From: Tragulus kanchil
Lineage: Eukaryota > Chordata > Mammalia > Artiodactyla > Tragulidae
Direction of reading: 5' to 3'
Assembly (NCBI GenBank): GCA_022376925.1
Contig: JAIOJX010000001.1
Coordinates: 1,116,001 to 1,180,000, forward strand
DNA: 64,000 bases
This document shows, one piece after another, positions 1-23,800 of this stretch. Every line of letters starts with the position of its first letter. The stretch's first letter is position 1. The translations under genes were made by a program, and so were the position numbers. The notes beneath the pieces are model-generated. The model was not told the origin of the DNA. It saw only the letters and a program-made list of their open reading frames with translations, and searched no databases.

Positions 1-244
1 CGAGGCGGGGGCCCCGGGCGCGTGCAGTGGCGCCTCCGTCGTGTGGTGACTCTCACCACGGAAGAGGCTGCGCGGGGAGCGGCCGGAGCCCAGGGCCGGC
101 AGTTTCCGCTCCCCCGAAACTCCCGCTCCCCGGCGACTCCCCGCGGCTGGGGTCAGGAGCCGGCATCCGCCGCGGGAGGGCCCACGGGGCCCCTCCAGGG
201 AGCGGCCAGCTGCGCCGTGCTCTTCTTTTCTCCCGCCTTGACAG
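1..244 (+). promoter_or_regulatory. G6PD: GC-rich 5' region of G6PD (intron 1 or CpG-island edge)
   Basis: This stretch is very GC- and CpG-rich and ends in a pyrimidine tract plus AG (about 221-244) that looks like the acceptor of the exon carrying the start codon. In mammals G6PD has a non-coding first exon in a CpG island; that exon is either just inside or outside the window edge. No donor could be assigned with confidence. Confidence 0.5.
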
Positions 245-271
245 GGAGTTTTTCTTACACTAGAAAGCACC

Positions 272-13366
<13,095 letters not shown>

Positions 13367-13849
13367 CCACGCTCCGGCTCCGCCCTGCCCACCTCTCTTC
13401 CTTGCTGCCCCCCCAACCTGCCTCCGGAGGTCTCGGGACCACAGCCCTCAGCCTCACATTCCTGCCCCCGGCCAGGGCCACCCAACCTGCCGTGGGCCCA
13501 GTCGCATTCCTCTGCCACCCAGCACTGTGACCACCGCGCTCCAGCCAGCCTCTGTTCCCAGGACTGAGCCCCACTGGGAGGAAGGAGAAGGGGGGCTGCA
13601 GTTTGGAAAGACGGGGCGGAGTCCTTGGAGGGGGGGAGAATGGAGCCGCCGCAGCCCTCCCGGCCTTAGCCCACTCCACATTCCCGGGCCCCCGGAAGGG
13701 ACCTCTGTGGTACCCAGCAGCCCCCGTTTCAGTCCCTGCAAATGTCCGTCTGTCCCCCAGCACCCTAACTCAGCACTCCGCAGCGACCCCGTCTCACCCC
13801 ACCCCTGAGGTGGCGCCTCACCCCCAGAAAAGCAGCAGCAGCAGATGCC

Positions 13850-13855
13850 ATTAAA
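13850..13855 (+). terminator. G6PD: G6PD polyadenylation signal (ATTAAA)
   Basis: An ATTAAA hexamer 484 bases after the stop codon, in a GC-rich 3' UTR. Cleavage is expected some 15-25 bases further on. Confidence 0.75.
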
Positions 13856-13870
13856 CCAGCAAACTGACCC

Positions 13871-15584
13871 GCCTGGCCCCTGGTTCTTTCTCGCCTCCTG
13901 TGACCGTGGACGGAGGGGCCTGCGGCTGCATGCCTGCCTCCCTGGGCCCCCAGCTCTTATCTCTCCCCCACTCCGCCCACTTCCTTCACCGCTTGGTTGG
14001 GTGGGGACATGGGTATCCTTCAGCCCTGACGCCCCACCACCTCTGCCCTCTGCCACACAGCCTTGTTACGAGGCTGCCCATAGGCACAAGGACAAGTCAC
14101 TTGCATTTCCCCTCCTGCAACGCAGTATTTAGGAAGCAGCGGCTCAGGGACTTGGGGACAGATGCCAACAGGGATGGGTGAGTCCTGAGCTCACCGCAGC
14201 CTGGAAACCACAGCCTGCACGCCAAGGGACACAGAGCTGGCTTTCTCACCAGCCTTCCTTGCCTGCATTTCCTGGGGCCCCATAACAAAGCACTGCGTGC
14301 TGGGAAGCTTGAGACAACAGAAAGAAGGCTGAGATCAAGGACTGGCGCCCTCCAGAGGCTCTGTTGGCCTAGAGCCCAGCATCTCTATCTCGATGTGACC
14401 TCTCCGCGGTGTCTGTCTCACTTGATTACCTCCGCACATGCCTCATGTCTAATAGCATATTTTGAGGTGCCAGGGAGGCACACCCACCAAAGGCAGCACT
14501 CTGGGTGTCTGTCCTGCCCCTCCCCTTGACCAAGAATCGGGGAGAGGGCAGCAGCTGCCCATGTGGTCCCTGTACGTGGCCTGAGTTCTGGTGGGTGTGA
14601 CTGATCCAAACCAAATGGACAAGACGTGCATGCTGGCATGCTTTATAGAGGGGATAAGCCAGCAGCCCAACATGACCTGGGCAAGAGAGCTCCACTTTCC
14701 AGAACTCCTGGTGCCTCCAGGGCCCCACGGAGCAGCTGAGAAGGCCCTGTGGACAGGGCTAGAGGCTGAGCAGCTGGGTGGGGGCAGTGACCTGCAGAAG
14801 GGCAGTAAGTAGCCCAGGCTTTCTGGGAGCTGATGGGTCAGGCCAGGGACTCACGTGCTCCCCTGTAACACTGACTCCTGTGTGGCTACAGAGAGGGTCC
14901 TGTCCGTGACTCTGGTGCAGCCGCATGCCCACAAGCTGCAGATGAGGCCTTGCAGAAGGCCCAGGATGACCCTCGAGTGCCAGGCCCCCGAGGTGGTGGC
15001 TGGGAATTCAGGGCCGCAGGCCCTCCGCGTCATGGCTGGACCGGGTGCTGCCAGCAGCGGGTGCAGTGCTGCTCCCGGAGCAGGGCGGCTCGGTCCTGGG
15101 ACCTCAGGCCCTCGAGAAAACAAGCAAAGGTGCACCCCACTGGGGTCTTCATGCTCAGAGCCCCCTCGCGGGGCCCCACAGACACCTTACAGACTGGGGG
15201 ACCCCATAGAACTGTGCACTAGGGATAGGCCTCCCAAGCCCCTTGGGAAACCTGACATGGCATCACCAAGGGGGACGCTTAACAGCATGGAGTGGCCACG
15301 TAGGGGCAGGAACCTGAGGTGGATGAGAGAATGAGCTCCTGCTGGGCCCCCACATGTGAGCAGGGAGGGAGTGGTGGGGCCCCCCAACCTGATCCTGCCC
15401 GAGTGTCCCTGCCATGACATAAGTCCCAGACCAGGGCAGTCAGCATATATCTCAGATCTGGTTGCTACCCTGTGGCAGAGAGGAGAGGGTCCTGGTGAGG
15501 ATGACAGCGTGAAGGATGTGAAAGGAACAGTAGCTGTAGCCTCGGCTCTAGGAGCCTGAAACGCGGAAGAGGCGTGAGGGTCTC
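13871..15584. other. Intergenic region between G6PD and FAM3A, proximal
   Basis: No exon was recognised. The 14280-14460 segment resembles the reverse of a common old interspersed repeat ('...CTGAGATCAAGGACTGG...', 'TGTCTCACTTGATTACCTCC') that I cannot name. Open frames up to 159 codons on either strand look random. Confidence 0.5.
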
Positions 15585-17770
15585 GTGGTGGTTCAGTCGC
15601 CCAGTCGTGTCCGACTGCGGCCCCGCGGGCCTCAGCCCGCCAGGCTCCTCTGTCCTCCACCGTCTCCCAGAGCGCGCTCCAACTCGTCCATTGATTCAGT
15701 GATGCCCTCCAACCATCTCAACCTCTGTCGCCGCCTCCTCCTGCCCTCTGTTCTCCCAGCATCAGGGTCTTTTCCAATGAGTCGGCTCTTCCCATCAGGT
15801 GGCCGAAAGATTGGAGCTTCAGCTTCAGCATCATCAGTCCTTCCAACAAATATTCAGGGTTGATTTCCTTTAGGATTAACTGGTTTGATCTCCTTGCTGT
15901 CTAAGGGTTTCTGAAGAGTCTTCTCCAACACCACAATTCGAAGGCATCAGTTCATCAGCACTCAGCCTTCTTTATGGTCCAACACTCACATCCATGCATG
16001 ACTACTGGGAAAATCACTATATAGTTTTGACTATATAGACTTTTGTCAGCAAAGTGAGGTCTGCTTTTTTTTTTTTTTCTAAGTTTGTTTACTTTTGCCT
16101 GTTCTGGGTTTTCACTGCTGCCACAGGCTCTTCTCCAGTTGCAGGGAGTGGGGGCTACTCTGTAGTGAAGGTGAGCAGGCTTCTTGTGGTGGTGACATCT
16201 CTTGTTGTGGAACTCGGGCTCTAGGGCACCCGGGCTTCAGCGGTTGCAGCCCATGGGCTCCATAGTTGCAGCTCTGAGGCTCTAGAGCACAGGCTCCATA
16301 GTCGTGGCTCATGGGCTGAGTTGCTCCGCAGCAGGTGGGATCTTTCTGGATCAGGGATCGAACCCATGTCTCCTGCATTGGTAGGCGAACTCTTCACCAC
16401 TGAGCTACCAGGGAGCTCTGATATCTCTGCTTTTCAATACACTGTCTAGGTTTCTCATAGCTTTTCTTCCGAGGAGCAAGCGTGTTTTAATTTCATGGCT
16501 GCAGTCACTGTCCAAAGTGATTTTGGAGCCCAAGAAAATAAAGTCAGTTTCCATTTTTTCCCCATCTATTTGCCATGAAGTGATGGGACTGGATGCCATG
16601 ATCTTCGTTTTTTGAATGTTGAGTTTTAGGCCAGATTTTCACTCTCCTCTTTCACCTTCATCAAGTGGCTCTTTAGTTCCTCTTCACTTTCTGCCATAAG
16701 AGTGGTGTCATCTGCATACGTGAGGTTGTTGATATTTCTCCCGGCAATCTTGATTCCAGCTTCTGCTTCATCCAGACCGGCATTCCGCATGATGTACTCT
16801 GCATAGAAGTTAAATAAGCAGGGTTACAATAGACAGCCTTGACTATTCCTTTCCCAATTTGGAACCAGTTCGTTGTTCTATGTTGGTTGCTTCTTGTAAC
16901 TTAACTAGCTTCTTGTCCTGCATACAGGTTTCTCAGGAGGCAGCTAAGGTGGTCTGGTATCCCCATCTCTTTAAGAATTTTCCACAGTTTGTTGTGATCC
17001 ACACAGTCAAAGGCTTTAGCGTAGTCAATGAAACAGAAGATGTTTTTCTGGAATTCCCTTGCTCTTTCTATAATTCAACGGATGTTGGCAATTTGATCTC
17101 TGGTTCCTCTGCCTTTTCTAAATCCAGCTTGTACATCTGGAAGGTCTTGATTTACTTACTGTTGAAGCCTAACTTGAAGAATTTTGAGTGTAATCTTGCT
17201 AGTGTGTGAAATGAGTGCAGTTGTGTAGTAATTTTGAACATCCTTTGCTATTGCCCTCATTTGGGATTCAAATGAATACTGAGACCTTTTCCAGTCCCGT
17301 GACCACTGCTGAGTTTTCCAAATTTGCTGACATATTGAGTGCAGCATTTTAACAGCATCATCCTTTAGAATTTGAAATAGCTCAGCTGAAATTCCATCAC
17401 CTCCACTAGCTTTGTAGTAATGCTTCGTAGGGCCCACTTGACTTTCACACTCTAGAATGTCCGGCTCGAGGTGAGTGACCACACCATTGTGTTTATCCGG
17501 GTCAGTAAGACCTTTTTTGCACAGTTCTTCTGTGTATTCTTGCCACCTCTTCTTAATCTCTTTTGCTTCTATTAGATCCTTGCCATTTTTGTCCTTTATG
17601 GTGCCCATCTTTGCATGAAATGTTCCCATGGTATCTCTAATTTTCTTCTTTCATTTTATTCTATTGTTTTCTTATATTTCGTTGCATTGTTCACTTAAGA
17701 AGGCTTTCTTATCTCTCCTTGCTATTCAGGTTGGATCTATCTCCCTTTCTCCTTTGCTGATTCTGTAACG
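15585..17770 (-). mobile_element. BovB (RTE-clade) LINE, 5'-truncated, minus orientation
   Basis: The left end reads as the complement of the BovB 3' end (GTTCAGTCGCCCAGTCGTGT) and runs leftwards through the endonuclease/reverse-transcriptase region. Complementary-strand fragments at 17156-17629 encode recognisable RTE reverse-transcriptase sequence (for example KKRWQEYTEELC and GGDGISAELFQILKDDAVK), but the frame is broken, so the element is dead. BovB is abundant in ruminants and is known for horizontal transfer between vertebrates. A CHR-2 SINE interrupts it at 16062-16417. Confidence 0.9.
16062..16417 (-). mobile_element. CHR-2 SINE inserted in BovB
   Basis: Starts after a poly-T run and ends TGAGCTACCAGGGAGCTC, the complement of the SINE 5' end. 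BovB sequence resumes at ATCTCTGCTTTTCAATAC, and GTCTGCTTTT precedes the poly-T, giving a decayed target duplication. The SINE is therefore younger than the BovB copy. Confidence 0.85.
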
Positions 17771-19796
17771 AACGTTCAACTGTCACCTCCATTCCAGGTG
17801 GCTACAAGGAGCCACAAGCATGAGGGATCCTGTGAGGACAGTCTCTGGTCACCTCATCTCTGAGTAGTCTTTAGGGCCTCACTGAATTGAGACAAATGTG
17901 ACATCAGTTCTGGGGTCCTACAGTGGGGAACAGGGACAGCAGACCAGTGAGAAGCATCTGTCACCTAAACTCTGGGTGGCAGCTTTGGTGTTGTGGACTT
18001 TGAACTAGCGCTGAATCTCTTCACTGGGACAGAGAAGGAGGGCCCGTGTGAGAATAGCCAACAGTCCCTTCCGCTCTGGGTGCCTACACTGGGTGAGAGG
18101 CACTGGGTCCAGGTTCTGATGTTCAACTCACTTTTAACTTGTGGAGCCCTGCGCCAGGGCAAGGCTTAGGGGCCTGGGTGTGGAGACGCCTCTCCCACCT
18201 CAGCTCTCAAGGCCCAAGCTCAGGTGACCACGTGCGGGTCGGGTGAGGATATTCGGCTGTCTTGGCAGATGTGGGCTCCTGCCCTAAGGCAGCTACACAG
18301 GGCCCAGCGGGAGACACTCAAATGCAACCTCGGCTCTGCTCAAGGCTGCCTGGCAGAGACGTGAGGGCCCAGGTGAGATGAGCTGACTGCAAGCGCAAAT
18401 CTTGGCACCTACTTGGCAGTGGCAGAGGCGGCCTCAAGTGAGGCCATTCACCCGTCACTGGTGATCTGGTTGCCCGATCGCGGTCGAGGCAGGAGGTCCT
18501 GCGTGAGAGCCTGTCACCACAGCGCTGGGAGCCTGTTCTGGAGAAGAGCAGGAGGTGCCGCCACGGGGCAGGAGCGCGGTCACATGACAGTTCCACACTT
18601 GGTGTCCGCACAGGGAGGGGAGCGAGGGATTGACGGAGAGCACGGGCTCTGAGCGCTCACACTCTGGCAGGAACATGAGGAGCCAAGCAAACCCCGTGAA
18701 CTGGTCCTGTGGCTGCCGGAGCCGCACTGTGGACAAGCAGGAGGGCCCAGAGAAGATCCTGTGCTTCCCGCTGAGTGCCGGCACTGGGGCAAGCGGGCCA
18801 CGAGGGCCTCATCCACTCTAAGTCCCCATCAAGAAACATTCCCGGAGAAACAAAGATGGCCCCTAAGGCGCAGAAGGCTTGGGACGAGTCCCAGGCCTCT
18901 GGCCCTGCAAGAGTGTGCTGCCCCTGGGATTGGTGGATGTGCCCTTGGGCCCTCAGGGGTACTCATTAAACCAGTCTTACCAAAACGCCTGTTCTGAGCA
19001 AGATGTAAACAGTGTCCTCTAAGAACGAGCAGCCTCTCTGCTGCCTGGCCCCGCTGGCAGCTCCAGAGTCTGACCAGCCGGGAGTTTTGTCTCGTGGGCA
19101 CAACACCCAGCACTGCGGAAAGACCATGAAGGAGGGTACGGTGCCCAGGGCTTGGCACCCACAGATAGGTGAGAACTTGGCAAATAAATGGTCAATACTA
19201 TGACCCCAAATTCCAGGATAAAACCCAAATACTAATCTCTGACAGCAGCAGCAAGGGCCTGAAACATTATTACCTTGATTAGTTTAAAGAGAAGAAGGGA
19301 ATCTTGTGAATGCCCCTGTAGGTTTCCCGGCTGCTCACCAGAGCTCTGTCACAGCCTGGCTCTATCACCTTTCTCTGTATTTTGGGTTCTTTCCTTAGGG
19401 AGGTTTCCTCTTAAGTGAGGTCACTGGGTCAAGGGGCACGGATGTTTCTGTGCTTCTCAGGCTACCCGGCTGCCGCCGCCCAGACCGATGGGTCCAGGCT
19501 ACAGGGTGGCCCAGCTCTCCCAGCGCCGGAAGTGATCAGGGTGCCCTGGGCTATGGCGGGGGAGCCTCCCTGAAGGAGGCTGGGGAAGCAGGCAGGAGGG
19601 AAGCGGTGTGAGCCTGCTGCCCTCTAGAAAGCAGACGGCGAGGCCGGCCGCTGAGGGCTGAGCCGGCTGGCCCTGGCCCGTGGCATCCTGCCGTTTCCTC
19701 CGGGTCCCGAAAAGGCACATACTTGATCTTTGAAACAATTTCAATTCCGCCCTAGACCCATCCGCCCCTTCCCAGGCTTCAGAAATCTGAGCGCAG
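17771..19796. other. Intergenic region between G6PD and FAM3A, distal
   Basis: No exon, RNA gene or clear repeat was recognised. Composition is mixed; open frames here (up to 109 codons) have no recognisable protein signature. Confidence 0.4.
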
Positions 19797-19995
19797 GGCC
19801 TTCCTTGGTGATCTAGTGGGTAGGGAGTCCGCCTTGCAGTGCAAGGGGCACCGGTTCGATCCCTGGCCCGGGAAGATCCCACGTGCCGAGGAGCGGCTGG
19901 ACCGGTGTGTCCAAATAGGAGCAGCGCCCTGGAGCGCATGCGCCGGAGGCCCACACAGGCCAAAGAATAAAAAGGATGGATGAAAAATAAATGAT
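19797..19995 (+). mobile_element. tRNA-derived SINE, variant 'GGATGAAA' subfamily
   Basis: Starts AGGGCCTTCCTTGGTGATCT, has B-box GGTTCGATCCCTGG and ends GCCCACACAGGCCAAAGAAT plus GGATGGATGAAAAATAAATG. The middle is shorter than the 32322 copy. A (CA)n run follows. Confidence 0.75.
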
Positions 19996-20000
19996 GACTT

Positions 20001-20012
20001 AGACACACACAG

Positions 20013-20042
<30 letters not shown>
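20001..20042. repeat. (CA)n microsatellite
   Basis: About 20 CA units with two GA interruptions, directly after the SINE tail; probably grown from it. Confidence 0.95.
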
Positions 20043-20044
<2 letters not shown>

Positions 20045-20119
20045 ACCCACCACCTTTTTAAAAAAAAAGAAAGAAATCTGAGCGCAGGAGAACGTAAGCC
20101 CTCCTTCAAAGCCTGGACA

Positions 20120-20616
20120 GGCTGGGCTCTGTCGCCGGAGGAGCGAAGTCGCAGGGGGGACCCCAGGGCTGGGGCCGAGTAAGGCTCCGCCCCGCCCCTC
20201 CGGCGGCAGGCGAGGCCCCCGGCTCGGCCGGCGCGAGCGTCAGAGGCGGGGCCAGCCCGGGCCCCGCCCACCCGGCAGCCGCGGCCCAGCCCTAGCCGGT
20301 GGCGCGGGGAGGCGCCCGCGGGCCGTGCTCTCGGCCCGGGCCGCCATTGCCGGGCCTCCCGAGCAGCCCCGCGCAGCGCACTCGCGGAACAGAGCACAGA
20401 GCGGCGTGGCTGGCTTCACGAGGCTGCCCCCGGCCCGGCGCGCAGAGCCGCGCCACCGTCAGGCAAGTCTCCGCCGGCGCGGTCGGCGTCGCCGTCCTCC
20501 TTGTCCGAGGGTGGGCTGGGGGGAGCGGCCCGGGCTGGGGCCTCCCACGGGAAGGGCCCGCGTCCGGGAGAATCATGTCCACTTCCCAGACCCAGAGGCT
20601 GCGGTGGGCTCGATCG
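20120..20616 (+). promoter_or_regulatory. FAM3A: CpG island and probable non-coding first exon of FAM3A
   Basis: Dense CpG dinucleotides start just upstream of FAM3A. A good donor, GTGAGT, follows 20616. The next exon can begin at 20811 after TTTGTTGCCCCCGCTAG and carries the start codon at 20874. TATA-less CpG promoters are usual for this housekeeping gene. The exact transcription start is not visible. Confidence 0.65.
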
Positions 20617-20873
20617 TGAGTCGCCAGGTTTCCGAGCCCCTCCCGTCCCAGCAGGGCTTCTCTCCCCGTTCCTGAGGAGCCTGGCCAGGTCGTCGGACCC
20701 GGACCCGCAACTCAGTGCCCAGATCACGCCCGCGCCACAACGGGGGCCCAGCACGAGCTCATCCCTGACCCCCACCCAAACCTGCTCTTCTGCTTTGTTG
20801 CCCCCGCTAGAGCTCACGGTTCCCCAACGCTGCACCTGCCGGCTGCCCCAACCAAGAGAGAGAAGTGGACAAG

Positions 20874-23800
20874 ATGAGGTTGGCAGGTGGGTGGCTTTCA
20901 CAGTGAAAGGGAGACAGTTGGAAAGGCGACGCGGCTGGAGGCCCAGGTGCCCAGAGGTCTGTCTGGAAGGACTGTGGTGGTGGGACCACTGGGCTTGTTT
21001 TTGGAAATAGAGGACTCTGCAGAAACACTCATTCTGTGACCTTGAGCAAATTCTTTGACTTTTGAAGACTTCAGCTCCCAGCTCTCTCTCTTCAGGCGTG
21101 AGGAGTATGATCGTGGATTTCTCCCAAATGGGATAGCTGGTCACTGTTTGGAAAAAACCTGTGGGAGAGATGCTTCAAGGAGTGCGACAGCTGGGTGGAT
21201 AGGGAGAAGCAGTGGTCCTAGACGAGAAGCTGACCAAAGTGACCCTGGGCTTGGATGTGAACCCACTGCCAGTCCCGCTGCTCCCTGGACAGCTAAGATG
21301 AAGGGAGCTCGGGGACCAGTAGGTTGGGGATGGACGTCGTGCCTGCTTAGGTTGCAGCACTGAATGTAGCCCAGGGAAGCTGCCCCACGAGGAGCTGGCT
21401 GGGAGGCTGTGGCCTCGAGAGTGGTCACGGCTGGGGTGGGACGATGGAGTCGCTGCTCTGTGAGGGTTAGTTCAAGGCTGGGGGCAGAGGAGAGCACTTC
21501 CATGGAGACTCGAGGCAGGAGAGGAGAGAGAGAGTAGGGTACGGGCAGAGGAGGCGCCATGGGACAGGAGCCAGGACAAGCCCAGCTCCTCAGGGAAGCG
21601 TCGCGGAGGAGAGGCTAAGCAAGAAGGATGGAGAGTGTCCTATGGGCTTTGAGGGTGTCGTCCCGGAAGCCAGTCAGCCCAGAGGGTTTCTGTGGAAGGG
21701 CTTCTGCGTGACTGGCTGAGAGGTTCAAGGACAACAGGGGACTCCAGGACGCAACACCAAGAAGGTCCCCCGGCAGGTGGCCCTGGCAACAGAGGGTCCT
21801 ACGGGGCTGAGGGAGGCACGGACAGAGTGGAGTAAATGGGAAGACAGGGAGCCCAGGAAGAAAGTCGACCAAGGAGAAAGGCGCCGGCCTAGGTGACTTT
21901 GGAGGAGCCTGCAGGGAGGGGAAGCGAGGGGACAGGCCAGCGGCCGGCTGGGGCTGTTGATTCCCAAGGAGGCCTTTGCTTCTGCATCTTCTGAGGACGG
22001 GGGTGGTGACATAGCGAGGAGACAGGGAGACAGAGGGGCAGCTGTTCCGAGAAACCCGAGCAGGACGGGGAGCTCGGCGCCCAGCACACAGAGGGCAAAG
22101 GGGCCGGCCTGGTCTTCTAAAGGAATCGGAGCCCCCTCCTCCATCACCGCAGGAGAAAGGTGGGCAGGATGGTGGGGACCCAAATACATGGGTGGCCTCA
22201 GAGGCACGAAGGTAGGGGGCTCCCGCATCAGCAAGGGGAAGGGGGGCGAACCCCTCTTTGGCAGGGGCTCTGGAAGGCCCCTCCACGCCTCCCGGGAGAA
22301 CCAAGCCGAGAGCCTTGGCGTTGCAGCTGCCTTTCCTCCTTCACCCACCAGGAGTTCGTCCCCCTCTTCTGCCCGGTGGGTGGTGACAAGTCCCCACCCT
22401 CCTGCTCTCGCGTCACTTCTTCCCAAGTGGATGGGGAAATCCGGTCCTGAGAGGCCCGGGTCGTCTGGAAGCTCGCTGCCATCTGAGGTGGCCTTGCTCG
22501 TGTCTGTCCTGCCTCCAGGCCCGCTCCGCATCGTGGTCCTGATCATCACCGTGGGGCTCACCTGGATCGTAGTCAGCATCCTCCTCGGTGGGCTGGGCAG
22601 TGGCTTTCCTCGCATCCAGCAGCTCTTCCCCAGTGAGTGTGGGACTCTCCCTCGCCCCACTGTGAGGGTCGCCAGCCTGGCGACCGGGGCCTGCGAGCTG
22701 AGGATCGGGGTGGAGCTGGCGGTGGCGGGACACCTAGAGCTGCCCTTGTTGGGTCTGTCTCTTGGCATCTGACAGCCTTCCTCTTACCACCCAGCTGCTT
22801 TGGCTGGAAACACCTGGTTCCACTCGTTAGCATTCTTTGGTCGGTTGGAGTCGTGGAGGCCTGAGGGAGGCGTGGGGAGAGCTTCTGCTGAACCTTGGGG
22901 ATGACGCTGTTCCCTGCAGGCTTTCCACTGGCTTCTGAGATGGGGAGGGAACTCAGCCCCTCCTTGCTGGGGACATGTCACCTAAGTACTTTTCACAAGT
23001 CCAGCCTACCCTTTCCTGGAGCAAAAAAGCTTTGCATGTGGATATTTAGACTTGGGCAGGAACATATGTGCCAAGGTCAGCCTGGCCTAGCCCCTGGCCC
23101 CTGAGCCTGGCTGCCCCTCACCTTGACTTCACAGTATCGAACCAGGCTTCCCTGCTAACAGAAACAACTCTGTACCCACAGGCCAAGAGAACTCAGTGAC
23201 TGCAGGTAAGGCTCCTCTCACCTCCCCTCTTACCACCTTTGTGACACCAGTCCCTGTACCCAGCCCACCAGTTTCTCTTCTCCCTCTGCATGCTACAGCC
23301 CCCCCCCCCCCAAGAGCTGCTTGCATGCCGTGAGCCGAGAAAACGAGTTACCGGCATCCAAAATGCACGGGAGGCCAGGCATGAATAGGCACCCCAATTA
23401 TTAAAGGGTGGGGGCTTCCCTGGTGGTCCAGTGGGTAAGGACACCGCCGTGCAGTCCAATTCTTAAAGGGAGGAATTGGAAGGCATAAAGAGGTCATCAA
23501 TTTCAAGCAAGTCCAAAATCCAGCAGGACAGATCCATTTAATTTCAAAGCATGAGAAAAACCACTGAGCCTTTGTGGGGTGGGGGCTCCGGACTCCAGGG
23601 GCACGCTTCCCCTCCGCAGAGCCATCTCTGGCCTCCGCAGCCTTTGCCCCGCCCCTGGACTCCACCTCCTCCCCGCCCATCCTTCCTCTGGCCCTTTCAG
23701 GCCAGGCTGGCAGGGCTTCTACTCGTACACAATTCTCAAACACCTTGTTGATCTCCTGTGTAATTCATGGGGGTCTATGCTATAGACAGGAGAATCTTCC

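Noticed and set aside
17156..17629. 157-codon minus-strand frame considered as a host gene
   Set aside because: The translation is BovB reverse-transcriptase sequence within a degenerate LINE; there are no other host features.
21725..22768. 347-codon open frame on the minus strand in a FAM3A intron
   Set aside because: Low-complexity proline/arginine-rich translation from GC-rich intron DNA, with no start context, domain or splice support.
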